Below are positions 9,262 to 18,232 of a DNA stretch of 64,000 bases, one piece after another; position 1 is the first letter of the stretch; every line of letters begins with the position of its first letter. This DNA is from Clostridium_AW sp040797845 (GTDB lineage Bacteria > Bacillota > Clostridia > Clostridiales > Clostridiaceae), in NCBI GenBank assembly GCA_040797845.1, contig JBFNFA010000003.1, forward strand, positions 248,001-312,000. Reading direction: 5' to 3'. A model generated the notes under the pieces. The model was given only the letters and a program-made list of their open reading frames with translations. It did no database searches and had not been told where the DNA came from. The translations under genes and the position numbers were made by a program.

Positions 9262-9288
9262 AGCTCTCACAAAAGTGAGAGCTTTTTG
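9262..9288 (+). terminator. Intrinsic terminator of the arsR operon
   Basis: Perfect 9-bp stem AGCTCTCAC/GTGAGAGCT with a 4-base loop and TTTTT. Confidence 0.85.
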
Positions 9289-9407
9289 TATATACTCTTA
9301 TTAATAAATATATATCTTAAATCATTCTTAATTGTAGACTTAAAGTTTACATTTTGTTTATATATGTGCTAAAATATTCAATAATATATAATATGAGGTT
9401 GGTGTTT

Positions 9408-11213
9408 ATGAAAAAGAATATTAAATTTATTACACTGTGTCTCCTATTGTTTTTTACATTTACAGGCAAGGTAAGTGCTAAGGATGAAATAGAAATTACT
9501 AATTGGAACGTAAGATGTGATATTTTAGATGAAGGCTCTATCCTTGTGAATGAATATATAACTTTTAAATTTTCAGGAAGTTATAATGGGGTCTTTAGGG
9601 AGATAAAAGTAAATGATACTGATGGAATCGAGAATTTAAGCATAATTGAAAAAGGAGAAAATGGAGATATAACCCTCACAGAAGTGGATAAAGGAAAAAA
9701 TGGCCAAAGAGGAGTTTATGAGAGAAACAGTTCAAAAGAAGGAGAAAATATAAAAATTTATTCTCCCTCAGAGAATACGGAAAAGACCTTTAATATAGTT
9801 TATAAAGTTAAAAATGTGTGTAAAAAATACCAGGATATTGGGGAGCTTTACTACAGTTTTCTTGGACAGGAGAATAAAACACCTATAAAAGAATTCAATG
9901 TAAATATTAGTTTTCCTTACGAGTTTAATAAAGATGAAGTAAAAATATTTGGTCATGGACCACTAAATGGAGTAGTAAAATTTATAAATAATAGCACTGT
10001 AAATTTAAATGTTAAAAATGTAGGAGAGGGAAATCTAGTAGCTGCTAGATTGATATTCCCAAAGGAATATATAAAAAACTCAAGCAAAGTAATTAATACA
10101 GATGGATATAATAAGATAATTAAAGAAGAGAATGCTTATGCTCAAAAGATAAAAGATAACCAACTCCGAAATGAAAAGAGAAGCACCGTTGGCAAATATA
10201 TTTCTATTATATTAAGCATCTTAGGAGTTTTAACATTTATATTTACACTAATTAAAAGTAAAAGAGAAGATGTAGATGAAGTATATACACAGAGTACTTT
10301 TCCAGAAGAGTGTACCCCTGCGGTGTTAAGTTACTTTTATTATAGTACTATAAGCCCTAAGGCGGTTTTAGCAACTATTTTAGATTTAAACAGAAGAGGG
10401 TATTTAAAAATAGAAGAAATAGAAGAGGATAATTTAACAAAGAAAAGAAAAGATAAGATAAAAAATTATAAGATAATGAGAACAAAGATGAACCTTGATC
10501 TTTTAGATCATGAGAGATATTTTATGAACTGGATTATTGATGATATAGGTGACGGATACTATGTAACTACAGAAGGAATTAAAGAGTATAGTAAAAAGCA
10601 TAGCTCAGAATTTTATGATAAATATACAAAATGGTCAAAACCTATTAAAGAAGAAGTGAAGAAAAGAGGGTATTTTGATTTAGAAGTTAGAAAAACTGGA
10701 GTAAAAATTATGATATTATCTATCATAATGATAATAATTAGTATTCCATTAACTATATTTAGCGGATTATACGGTGCTTTATCTATAGGAGTGTTTGTCA
10801 TATTGCTATTATGGGGAGGGATTAGTCTTTATAATAGAAAAACTCCTTATGGAAAGAGAGAGTACGATAAATGGAATAAGCTTAAAAAGGATATTACAAA
10901 GAATAAGAAAGAAGAATTATTTGAAGCCTATCCTATGGATAAGTATCTTATATATTCTCTAGTACTTGGAGTAGAAGATAGGAGATTAAATGAATTTAAA
11001 GAAAGTATAGAAAGAGATAATTATTATTATAATAACAATAATTTTTTATGGTTCTACTTTTATGCAGGTATGTTCAATAGCAGAACAGGGAAAAATGAAT
11101 TTAGTTCCTCTATAGACTCAGCTTTTATTTCAATATCGCCATCCTCAGGAGCTGGTGGTGGATTCACAGGAGGCGGCGGTGGAGCTGGTGGTGGAGGAGC
11201 TGGAGGATTTTAA
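9408..11213 (+). CDS. DUF2207 membrane protein with glycine-rich tail
   Basis: About 601 residues. An N-terminal signal sequence (KKNIKFITLCLLLFFTFTG, cut after about KVSA) leads an extracytoplasmic DUF2207 domain containing the family's NVRCDILDEGSILVNEYITF and FKFSGSYNGVFREI patterns. A membrane helix lies at about residues 262-284, then a cytoplasmic region, and two more helices at about 430-475. It ends in a Gly-rich tail (GGGGAGGGGAGGF), typical of this family. ATG 9408 follows GAGG (9395-9398); upstream in-frame starts lack a ribosome site. Function is unknown. It ends at a terminator shared with the convergent cls gene. Confidence 0.8.
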   Translation: MKKNIKFITLCLLLFFTFTGKVSAKDEIEITNWNVRCDILDEGSILVNEYITFKFSGSYNGVFREIKVNDTDGIENLSIIEKGENGDITLTEVDKGKNGQRGVYERNSSKEGENIKIYSPSENTEKTFNIVYKVKNVCKKYQDIGELYYSFLGQENKTPIKEFNVNISFPYEFNKDEVKIFGHGPLNGVVKFINNSTVNLNVKNVGEGNLVAARLIFPKEYIKNSSKVINTDGYNKIIKEENAYAQKIKDNQLRNEKRSTVGKYISIILSILGVLTFIFTLIKSKREDVDEVYTQSTFPEECTPAVLSYFYYSTISPKAVLATILDLNRRGYLKIEEIEEDNLTKKRKDKIKNYKIMRTKMNLDLLDHERYFMNWIIDDIGDGYYVTTEGIKEYSKKHSSEFYDKYTKWSKPIKEEVKKRGYFDLEVRKTGVKIMILSIIMIIISIPLTIFSGLYGALSIGVFVILLLWGGISLYNRKTPYGKREYDKWNKLKKDITKNKKEELFEAYPMDKYLIYSLVLGVEDRRLNEFKESIERDNYYYNNNNFLWFYFYAGMFNSRTGKNEFSSSIDSAFISISPSSGAGGGFTGGGGGAGGGGAGGF

Positions 11214-11256
11214 ATTTTAGATAAATTCAATGAAGTTAATGGGGCATATATTTAAA

Positions 11257-11303
11257 GAAAAAAGGGCTGTCTTAAAATTTTACTTTGAGACAGTCCTTTT
11301 TTA
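11257..11303. terminator. Bidirectional terminator between DUF2207 and cls genes
   Basis: Arms 11261-11273 and 11287-11299 pair; A-run before and T-run after. Confidence 0.8.
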
Positions 11304-11324
11304 TATATCTATATTTTATGTTTT

Positions 11325-12761
11325 TTATAAAATTGGTGATAATAATCTTGTTATGGATTCCAGTATTCTACTTCTTCTACTTATATTATTTAAATCCTCT
11401 AATGTAACTTCTTGTGAATGTTTCATATCCATTAAGAATTGTTCTTTTAATGTATTAGCTATTTCACTGTTATAAATAAAAGCATTGGTTTCGAAGTTCA
11501 ACTTAAAACTTCTTATATCCATATTAGCTGTTCCAATGCTGCATAGAGAGTCATCGGATACAATGGTTTTACTGTGTATAAAGCCATTATTGTATAGAAA
11601 AACTCTAGCACCGGTTTTCAATAACTCCCTTATATAGGATTGAGCTGCCCAGGACATAAATATATGATCTGGATTTCCAGGTATCATGATTCTTACATCT
11701 ACCCCAGAGAAAGAGGATATTTTCAAAGAGTCTAACACGTTATCATCAGGCACAAAGTAAGGGCTCTGAAGGTAAAGATAATCCTTTGCATTATTTATAA
11801 TTTTTACATAACCATTTTTTATATATTGCTCATTATGGTCTGGCCCACTAGACACAATTTGCATTCCTATATTTATATCCATGTGAGTTTTAGGTGAAAA
11901 ATATTTTGTATAATCCTCAATTTCCTCTTTGGAGGCATAGGTCCAATCCAATAAAAATCTTCCTTCTAAATCGTTAACTGCCTCACCTACTATTTTCATG
12001 TGAGCATCTCTCCAGTTGCCTATTTTCTTATCTTTGCTTATGTACTCATTTCCTACGTTAAATCCACCAAGAAAAGCAGTTTCACCATCTATAATTACTA
12101 TTTTTCTATGATTTCTATAATTAATTCTTTTATTTATAAATGGGAAAGAATTAGGGAAAAACACAGCATATTTACCTCCAGACTCTTCAAAGGTTTTTAG
12201 GAGTTTGTCTTTGTCTTTTGCGAATTTATAAGAACCCATGGCGTCAAAGAGAAGTTTAACCTCTACTCCTTCTTTAGCTTTTTTGGTTAATAGCTCCATG
12301 AGCTTATAACCTAAATCATCGGGCTTTATTATATAATATTCCATATGTATAAATCTCTTGGATTTTTCAATATGATAAAAAAGATCATTAAACTTTTCTT
12401 CACCATGAAAATATAATTTTACATCATTTCTTTGAGTATATAAAGCTTTAGAATTTCTATAATGCATTTTTATTATATCTTGATTTTCTATTGTACTTAT
12501 ATCATATTCATAGCTTTTTACTATTTTCCTTATGTATTCGTTTTTGCTTACATCTTCCATAAGCTTTTTATTAAAGATCTTTTCACGACTAAGATTTATT
12601 CCAAAGAATAAATAAACAATGAACCCTAATACAGGGAAAAGAGTTAAAATTAAAAGCCATGCCCAAGTAGTAGAAGGGTTCCGTCTTTCAAAAAATATTA
12701 AAAATATAATAAATATTATATTTAGTACTAATGCGGATGTTCCAATTATTGATAGGTTCAT
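11325..12761 (-). CDS. cls: Cardiolipin synthase
   Basis: A 478-residue bacterial cardiolipin synthase, which joins two phosphatidylglycerols into cardiolipin and glycerol at the membrane. Two N-terminal membrane helices (about residues 5-25 and 33-55) precede two phospholipase D domains, each with an intact HKD motif: HRKIVIIDG (about 217-225) and HSKTIVSDD (about 397-405). The first is followed by GGFNVGNEY. Length is normal for the family. The ribosome site AAAGGAAG precedes ATG. It is a single gene, convergent with the DUF2207 gene. Confidence 0.93.
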   Translation of the reverse strand: MNLSIIGTSALVLNIIFIIFLIFFERRNPSTTWAWLLILTLFPVLGFIVYLFFGINLSREKIFNKKLMEDVSKNEYIRKIVKSYEYDISTIENQDIIKMHYRNSKALYTQRNDVKLYFHGEEKFNDLFYHIEKSKRFIHMEYYIIKPDDLGYKLMELLTKKAKEGVEVKLLFDAMGSYKFAKDKDKLLKTFEESGGKYAVFFPNSFPFINKRINYRNHRKIVIIDGETAFLGGFNVGNEYISKDKKIGNWRDAHMKIVGEAVNDLEGRFLLDWTYASKEEIEDYTKYFSPKTHMDINIGMQIVSSGPDHNEQYIKNGYVKIINNAKDYLYLQSPYFVPDDNVLDSLKISSFSGVDVRIMIPGNPDHIFMSWAAQSYIRELLKTGARVFLYNNGFIHSKTIVSDDSLCSIGTANMDIRSFKLNFETNAFIYNSEIANTLKEQFLMDMKHSQEVTLEDLNNISRRSRILESITRLLSPIL

Positions 12762-12964
12762 TTTAACTTCCTTTCTGAAAATTATTTATCTTATAAGAAT
12801 ACATTTTACACTAATGTTAATTATAATAAACTATTTCTATTTATTCTATACTTTTTTACATATTATTAGGATTAGGTGTTATAGAATGATTTTATTTGGA
12901 AAAAGTTATATAATATAATTATACTTTAATATAATAGTATAATAATTAAATAGGAAGTGAAATT

Positions 12965-13438
12965 ATGAATAAAAAAGCGTTAATAGTGTATTATTCAAGG
13001 ACGGGCAATACAAGAAAAGTTGCTGAAGAATTAGGAAAGATACTAGGCTGTGATGTAGAAGAGATTGTAGATTATACGGATAGAAAGGGGACATCAGGGT
13101 ATATAAAATCTGCAGTGGATGCTATTAAGAAGACAAAAACTAAGATAAGTACTCCTAAATTTAATCCAGAAAAGCATGATGTCATAATTATTGCTACACC
13201 AGTTTGGGCATCTACAATGGCCAACGCTATAAGAACTTATATTATGAAATATAGATATAAGTTTTCAAAGGTTGCTTTTTTAACTACTCAAGGATCTTCT
13301 ATAAGTGAAAAGGCTTTTAGAGAAATAAAAGAGCTTTGTCAAAAGGAGCCAATTTCAATTTGTGCTATTAGCACTAAGGAAATTAAAGAGGGACTTTATC
13401 AGGAAAAACTTAATAATTTTGCTTCTCAAATAAAATAG
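12965..13438 (+). CDS. Flavodoxin-family protein
   Basis: A 157-residue protein with the FMN phosphate-binding loop near its N-terminus (YYSRTGNTRKVAEELG), then TPVWASTMANAIRTY in the 50s/60s-loop position and FLTTQGSS in the 90s-loop position. It is a small electron carrier or quinone/FMN reductase-like protein; the partner is unknown. Start ATG 12965 follows AGGAAG. Monocistronic. Confidence 0.85.
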   Translation: MNKKALIVYYSRTGNTRKVAEELGKILGCDVEEIVDYTDRKGTSGYIKSAVDAIKKTKTKISTPKFNPEKHDVIIIATPVWASTMANAIRTYIMKYRYKFSKVAFLTTQGSSISEKAFREIKELCQKEPISICAISTKEIKEGLYQEKLNNFASQIK

Positions 13439-13536
13439 ATATTGACTTTATATAGGTAAAATATATTATTAAGGAACTTTTGTTTTTATATTCAATATAA
13501 TAGTAAAGGAATGAAAATATTTTGGGAGGATCGTAG

Positions 13537-13917
13537 ATGTATCGTGATGATTACGTATACTGTGATAATATAGAGAAATTTATGGAGATGAAATATTGTC
13601 CATATTATACCCCTTTATTTAGATGTCCTTTACAATATGAATATAGACAACAACAAGGACCACCCACAACACCCCCACCAAGTTTTACTCCACAATTAAC
13701 TCAAACCCAAGGGGCAACAATTCAAGCAGTTGACCCAGGTGCAATAAGACCTTGTTTAAATACATTTTCATATATTTGGTTAAAAAATGGTCAATCCTTT
13801 TGGGCTTATCTCACATATGTAGGAAGAACTTCTGCTGCAGGCTGGAAGTATCAGAACAGGCGCTGGATGTACTTTGGTGTAGATTTAAAAGATATTAAGA
13901 GTTTTACCTGTTACTAA
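13537..13917 (+). CDS. Conserved-looking small protein of unknown function
   Basis: A 126-residue protein with no membrane segment. The N-terminal third is Tyr/Cys-rich (YVYCDN, MKYCPYYTPLFRCP), followed by a Pro/Gln/Thr linker (about residues 48-68) and an aromatic C-terminal domain with NTFSYIWLKNGQSFWAY and WKYQNRRWMYFG. Composition recalls spore or surface proteins, but I recognise no family. The ribosome site GGGAGG is strong. A bidirectional terminator follows. Confidence 0.65.
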   Translation: MYRDDYVYCDNIEKFMEMKYCPYYTPLFRCPLQYEYRQQQGPPTTPPPSFTPQLTQTQGATIQAVDPGAIRPCLNTFSYIWLKNGQSFWAYLTYVGRTSAAGWKYQNRRWMYFGVDLKDIKSFTCY

Positions 13918-13936
13918 AGTTATTTAATACAATAAA

Positions 13937-13968
13937 AATGGGCTCCCTTAATTTGGAGCCTATTAATT
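13937..13968. terminator. Bidirectional terminator
   Basis: Arms 13937-13946 and 13955-13964 (GGGCTCC/GGAGCCT) between convergent genes. Confidence 0.7.
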
Positions 13969-14427
13969 ATTTTTTTCATAGGTTAAAACTTTTAGTGCAA
14001 TAATTTCAGTGCAAATTTCGTAAGGGGTTTTTACACCAGCTTTTCTTAAAGGAACTACAGGAAGACACCATCCTTGTATAGCATATTGTAATAAAAATGC
14101 CCCAGCTGTGGCAGAGAGTAAATACCACTTTTTATTTATACATGTACCGAAAATTAATCCTGTTAATATAAGGATTGAAGCATGGGTTTCTAGTACTCTT
14201 TCAATGTCCCACTCCATAGATATTTCATCTATTCTTTTATTTATAATTTCTTCATCCTTATCTTTGTAGTAGTTAACATTATTAATTATATCGTTGACGA
14301 TTCTTAAATTGTCTTTGTAATTTGAATTTTTTCTAACCCTTTCTAGGCTATTTGGTATGAATCTACTTCTATCTTTTCTATCCTTTAAAAGTAATTCCCT
14401 TATAATATCTATAGAATTTATCTCCAT
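13963..14427 (-). CDS. DUF2892-like membrane-associated protein
   Basis: A 154-residue protein. The N-terminal 70 residues are polar and helical; residues about 78-120 hold two hydrophobic segments with the motif FLLQYAIQGWCLPVVPLRK, which resembles the LLQ-x-x-x-x-GWCP core of DUF2892. In other bacteria that domain is attached to rhodanese or heavy-metal proteins. Start after GGAGG (complement of 14436-14440). Function not known. Confidence 0.6.
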   Translation of the reverse strand: MEINSIDIIRELLLKDRKDRSRFIPNSLERVRKNSNYKDNLRIVNDIINNVNYYKDKDEEIINKRIDEISMEWDIERVLETHASILILTGLIFGTCINKKWYLLSATAGAFLLQYAIQGWCLPVVPLRKAGVKTPYEICTEIIALKVLTYEKNN

Positions 14428-14540
14428 TTTAAATCCTCCGAATTCTTTAGAGTGTTTTCACTAGATATTATTTGCAATAATTATTTATAAATTCAGATAG
14501 ATTATATATTTAAATTTAATCTATTGTAAATGAAATGTAT

Positions 14541-14580
14541 AAAAAAGAAACCTCTAGAACATTAAATTCTAGAGGCTTTA
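14541..14580 (-). terminator. Terminator of the DUF2935 gene
   Basis: Perfect 9-bp stem 14551-14559/14567-14575 (CCTCTAGAA/TTCTAGAGG); on the minus strand it is followed by TTTCTTTTTT. Confidence 0.85.
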
Positions 14581-14598
14581 ATATACTTTATTTAATTA

Positions 14599-15519
14599 TT
14601 AGCACTTGAAGCTCTTTAGAAGTCTTATATAATGATTTGCTTCTCTAAGCACATGGTCACCCAATAATGGAAGCATTATGGATCTTATAGCACAATTAAC
14701 TAAGCCCTCTGTCCCTTGTCTTTTGAAGTCTCTAATTTCAATAGTGTTTTTTAGAGCATCTTCTGTGGTTTTTGGTAAGAGATTTAAATTTTCCATTAGA
14801 AGTTTTGTTTCTGCTGTTAGAGCATCAAACTTTTTGCCGAAATCATTAGCTGTATTGAATAATGCAACTTCCGTTGGGTCCAGTAATCCTCTTATGAATT
14901 TAGCATGTTCAGCCATGATTCTATTCCAGAAGTTTTCTTGATATGCTAATTCTTTAGCTAGATTTACTTCTTGGCGATTTTGAAACATTGTTAATATTCT
15001 TAAATAAAGTTTTGCTTCCCTAAGTATGTGATCAATAAGCAGGGGATAATTAGCTGTGAACATTTTACAAGCCAATACGTTATCAAGTAATGCTGTTTTG
15101 AAACATATTATTTCTTTAGTAGCAGCAATTGCTCTTTCATTTAATTGAGATACTCTTCTTTCAAGGCCAGCGCTAGGTTGAGTTTGTGGGCATTTTATCA
15201 ATGCTTCTTCCATTCTAGTTATATTACTATCAATTTCAATTCCAGACAAAAATTCCGTCTCTCTTTCTGCGGGGAATGTTAAATCTGTTACGAATTCTCC
15301 AGAGGCAGCTGTTTCAGGACTGATAACTCCTTGGGAAAGCTTGATGGTTTCAATAAGTAATTGACTAAATTCATCTTTAAGCATATCTGCTTGGCGAGCC
15401 CAAACATGATCTTTAGGTACTAGTCCAGCTTCAAGAAAGATAGAATGTTCCTTTAAGATTCTCATAAAAAATAGGTTTAGTTCAAGGGATTGTCTTACAA
15501 ATTCTTTACTAGATAACAC
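14599..15519 (-). CDS. DUF2935 protein, two hemerythrin-like helical halves
   Basis: About 306 residues. The sequence has two similar helical halves, each with an RxxxE..H pattern (FFMRILKEHSIFLEAGL; FWNRIMAEHAKFIRGLL) and each ending in DHVLREA or DHILREA, typical of DUF2935, a di-helix family common in clostridia and suspected to bind metal. The start is best placed at GTG 15519, nine bases after AAAGGAG on the minus strand. The longer versions starting at 15561 or 15546 lack any ribosome site, and the family normally begins MLS-x-x-E/K-F. Function is unknown. Confidence 0.8.
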   Translation of the reverse strand: MLSSKEFVRQSLELNLFFMRILKEHSIFLEAGLVPKDHVWARQADMLKDEFSQLLIETIKLSQGVISPETAASGEFVTDLTFPAERETEFLSGIEIDSNITRMEEALIKCPQTQPSAGLERRVSQLNERAIAATKEIICFKTALLDNVLACKMFTANYPLLIDHILREAKLYLRILTMFQNRQEVNLAKELAYQENFWNRIMAEHAKFIRGLLDPTEVALFNTANDFGKKFDALTAETKLLMENLNLLPKTTEDALKNTIEIRDFKRQGTEGLVNCAIRSIMLPLLGDHVLREANHYIRLLKSFKC

Positions 15520-15818
15520 GTTATCTACTCCTTTTTCATACTCCATTGTTATTATATTCATAAAAGCTTAAAAGTGAACTCTAAAAATATTGAAATTTAT
15601 TTTATTTGGAATGATTCAAAGAGTCCAAAAAACTAAGGAATTAGCACATCTATTTTCAAACTAAGAAGTGAGTTAAAATTCTAATTTTAATAGTATAGAA
15701 GTATTAGAACCTCTCAACTATAAAAGAGATATCCACGAAGGATTAGGTGGACAATCAGTTTTAAGATAACGTATTATAATATATAATCAAATAAAAGCAT
15801 TAAAATAGGAGGCAGGTT
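15520..15818. other. Divergent intergenic region
   Basis: Holds divergent promoters for the DUF2935 gene and the 15819 gene. A TATAAT-like -10 lies near 15775 and a small hairpin at about 15730-15752. No gene is seen. Confidence 0.4.
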
Positions 15819-16493
15819 ATGTTTGAAATTAAATCTAAAAAAAGGGCAGTAATATTTATAGTAGCAATTATAGTTTTTTTAATTGGTGTTTTTGGAGCGG
15901 AGAAATATAGCCAAGCAAGAGAGTATAAAAATTTAGTTAACGTGGCTACTAAAAATATGGAAGAAAAAGATTATGATAAAGCTTTAGAAGAATTTAAAAA
16001 GGCCTTAGAATGCAAAGAAGGTGAAGCTATTAATGAGAGTATTAATCAATGTAAAACACAGTTGATATCTCTAGCTGAAGCTGAAATAGAGAAGAAAAAT
16101 TATGAAGAGGCAAATAAGAATATAGACATACTGTTAAAGCATGATAGTGATAATAAAGAAGGAAAAGAAATAAAGCTATTAATAGAGGGAAAAGAAGGAC
16201 AAGAGAAGGAAATAACTAAAGAGGAAGCAGAAAAATTACTTCTATCGATTAAAGAAAAGGAAGAGGAAGTTAAATATTTAGGAATAGCAAAGGTACCAAC
16301 ATATCCTCTGGAGGTTTCTTCCTATGAAAAATTTCCTGAAGAGATAATAGAAAAAGAGGTTCACATATTTGAAAGAATTATGAAATGCGGTGAAAATTCC
16401 GGCTTTTCTCGTGGGAGATTCTATGTAGACTTCAATGGAAATATTTATAAAGACACTTATCATGCTAATTTAGAATGTGTTAAGGTGAAATAA
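15819..16493 (+). CDS. Membrane-anchored TPR-like protein of unknown function
   Basis: A 224-residue protein. A single N-terminal membrane helix (about residues 9-25) is followed by helical, Lys/Glu-rich sequence with two TPR-like units (about 38-70 and 74-105: MEEKDYDKALEEFKKALE, then EIEKKNYEEANKNIDILL), then a C-terminal part ending in FYVDFNGNIYKDTYH. The likely topology is an anchored extracytoplasmic domain. The ribosome site AGGAGG is clear. No function assigned. Confidence 0.65.
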   Translation: MFEIKSKKRAVIFIVAIIVFLIGVFGAEKYSQAREYKNLVNVATKNMEEKDYDKALEEFKKALECKEGEAINESINQCKTQLISLAEAEIEKKNYEEANKNIDILLKHDSDNKEGKEIKLLIEGKEGQEKEITKEEAEKLLLSIKEKEEEVKYLGIAKVPTYPLEVSSYEKFPEEIIEKEVHIFERIMKCGENSGFSRGRFYVDFNGNIYKDTYHANLECVKVK

Positions 16494-16505
16494 GTTTTTA
16501 AATGG

Positions 16506-16618
16506 TCTCGCAATTATAAGTTTCTAAAAAGATAATTTAGTTTTACAAATAAAGAGCTAAGCATGCAATGAAGCCGCTCCGGGAAAAGTCGCTATTTCAC
16601 TGCATACTTAGCTTTATT
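16506..16618. repeat. Repeat element, copy 1, with long hairpin
   Basis: Bases 16506-16570 are clearly similar (roughly 80 percent by eye) to 17488-17548 in direct orientation, so the pair brackets the minus-strand gene at 16681-17337. Copy 1 also contains a hairpin: 16548-16567 pairs with 16601-16618 around a two-base bulge. The loop segment GGGAAAAGTCGCTATTTC resembles the inverted segment near 17417-17436. It may act as a terminator for the neighbours. Confidence 0.55.
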
Positions 16619-16680
16619 GAGTTCTACAAATATATTTAATAGATTTGTAGATAAACTAATATTTTAATTAATCTACTTAA

Positions 16681-17337
16681 TTAATTTTGTACATGAATTT
16701 TAACTTTTGAATTAACATCAATTTTTGTACCGTCTATCTCCAGGGTTTCATTGTCAATCCATTTAATCTCCGGACTTTCCCCAAAAGGGTTGATGTATAT
16801 AGTTCTTGCCTTTTTAAAAGTATTTAAATATATCTTTTCTAATTTAGCCACTGTATTTCCACCCAATGCCCCTTGACCGTTATCTGTTACTGTTATGTTA
16901 TATTTTTTATTTGGGGAAGGGATATTATGTAATAATTTATCTGATACAAAAAAAGTTTTTAGAAAAAATGTAGTTATAAACATAAATATGAGAAAGGCAT
17001 ACAAAACACCAGAGATAATTTTTAATGCCATATTTGAGTCTTTAGCTTTTAATAATGGATATATCAAAAGTAAAGGCAATGTAATTATAGGATTAACTAT
17101 AGTAGTTAAAAGTAACAAAATAATTATTGGTATTAAAACCCCATGAGAAAGCCTTAAATTATAATTTTTATGTAGAGTAAATATAGTTAACGCACAAAAG
17201 ATAACATATAAAATATAATATATATTTTGAACTGAAACTCGTATAAAATAAAAATTATTTAAAATTAATAAGGCGAAAATTAAAATAACAGCATCAAAAA
17301 TTAATAAAACTTTTCCACTTAAAGATTTTATATTCAT
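16681..17337 (-). CDS. DUF5412-like membrane protein
   Basis: About 218 residues. Four hydrophobic helices fill residues 1-125, followed by a soluble C-terminal domain with LHNIPSPNKKYNITVTDNG, GALGGNTVAKLEKIYL and PEIKWIDNETLEIDG. The pattern 'SPNKKYNITV...W-x-D-x-x-L-x-I-x-G' matches small clostridial and bacillar DUF5412-type proteins. ATG 17337 is seven bases from AGGAGG (complement of 17345-17350). The gene is flanked by two related repeat copies, which suggests it may be a mobile or recently acquired unit. Confidence 0.6.
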   Translation of the reverse strand: MNIKSLSGKVLLIFDAVILIFALLILNNFYFIRVSVQNIYYILYVIFCALTIFTLHKNYNLRLSHGVLIPIIILLLLTTIVNPIITLPLLLIYPLLKAKDSNMALKIISGVLYAFLIFMFITTFFLKTFFVSDKLLHNIPSPNKKYNITVTDNGQGALGGNTVAKLEKIYLNTFKKARTIYINPFGESPEIKWIDNETLEIDGTKIDVNSKVKIHVQN

Positions 17338-17399
17338 CAAATAACCTCCTATCAAGTAATTCTTATAGTAAATTTAATGCTATACATATTATATCACTA

Positions 17400-17548
17400 T
17401 ATTGGAGCTCGCTGCAGAAAAAGTCGATTTTTCGGCGCGCGCTTATATATTTTATGTTTCGCAGATATATTTTTAAGATTGTCAGTTTCTCAATTGTGAA
17501 TTTCTACAAAGATAATTTAGTTTATCAAATAGAGAGTTAAGCATGTAA
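17400..17548. repeat. Repeat element, copy 2
   Basis: 17488-17548 matches copy 1 at 16506-16570. Just before it, 17417-17446 holds a GC-rich hairpin (GCAGAAAAAGTCGATTTTTC..GGCGCGCGC) echoing the loop of copy 1. The order of the two sub-blocks is swapped relative to copy 1. Confidence 0.5.
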
Positions 17549-17654
17549 TACATCCTATGCATTTGAACAAAATCTAGAAATTCTTAATTTACTTTAGAAA
17601 AATACTGTTAAGATGATGCACATATTTGACTAAAGGGAGTTTATTAGCATTATA

Positions 17655-17683
17655 TTGTATATTATATTTCCATATGTTATAAT
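17655..17683 (+). promoter_or_regulatory. Promoter of a candidate structured RNA
   Basis: TTGTAT (17655-17660), 17 bases, TATAAT (17678-17683). The predicted start falls at about 17688-17690, the first base of a long-range closing stem. No ribosome site or reading frame follows for 540 bases. Confidence 0.65.
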
Positions 17684-17687
17684 ACAA

Positions 17688-17946
17688 GGCAAGAATATTA
17701 AACAATATAAGGAAAAAAGAAAGAAATAAAGGGGAGAACTTGATGTCCGCGAGTGTTCTAAATTAATCAACTGAATAGTTGTTTCTTAAAAAACTTTTAA
17801 AAATCTAAGTTATTTAGGTTTGTTTGTTGATGAGTTTTTTAAGAGTAAGTTAGAACACGGATAGCATTCAACCTTATTATATATGTTAGTAGGCCGTGCT
17901 TTTGCACGGTATTTTTATGCCCTAAAGGGGAAGTATATTTTCTGCC
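17688..17946 (+). ncRNA. Candidate structured non-coding RNA of about 260 nt
   Basis: Nested pairings are visible by eye. An outer stem joins GGCAAGAATAT at 17688 to a complementary segment ending TGCC at 17946. A second stem joins 17740-17761 to 17850-17870 (TCCG/CGGA and TGTTCTAA/TTAGAACA, with a four-base bulge). Inside it lie a small hairpin (CAACT-GAAT-AGTTG), a 12-bp stem 17784-17795/17833-17844 and a short loop stem. A separate 6-bp hairpin with a TTTT loop (CCGTGC/GCACGG, 17894-17909) precedes the closing strand. No open frame of note is present. It could be a leader of the bpsA operon or an independent RNA, perhaps of a known clostridial class such as raiA; I cannot assign a family from sequence alone. 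Boundaries are approximate. Confidence 0.6.
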
Positions 17947-18108
17947 ATGTGATTTTAGAACATCTTTTAAAATTTAAGCAGTTTAAATTAAGTATTCATT
18001 TAAATTAAATTTTAAATGGATATTAAGAATTATGCTTATTATTTTAAGAGTGTTTATATCATTTATGGTTTTAAAAGAGTACTATTTTGACATATATTAA
18101 AAGTTATA

Positions 18109-18147
18109 AAAGGCTGTGGTGACTTTGTGTTGCTATAGCCTTTTTAT
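18109..18147 (+). terminator. Terminator between the structured RNA and bpsA
   Basis: An 11-bp stem 18109-18119/18133-18143 (two GU pairs) followed by TTTTTATATTT. It would separate the RNA transcript from the bpsA-speD operon, or act as an attenuator. Confidence 0.75.
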
Positions 18148-18232
18148 ATTTAAATCTATGTTCTGACTTGAGACTATTCTGTTGGTAAAGATCATAATTA
18201 AAATTTTTCATATTTAAGAAAGGGAGATAGTA

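Noticed and set aside
11230..11475. Open frame on the plus strand beginning in the DUF2207/cls gap
   Set aside because: It runs through the shared terminator and antisense to the 3-prime end of cardiolipin synthase; no ribosome site.
12619..12918. Plus-strand frame over the cls start region
   Set aside because: Antisense to cls and its promoter, with hydrophobic AT-driven composition only.
15520..15561. Longer start for the DUF2935 protein
   Set aside because: The AAAGGAG site lies inside this stretch and points to GTG at 15519.
17400..18232. CRISPR array or tRNA cluster in the large intergenic region
   Set aside because: No regularly spaced repeats and no tRNA cloverleaf or CCA end; the pairing fits one folded RNA instead.
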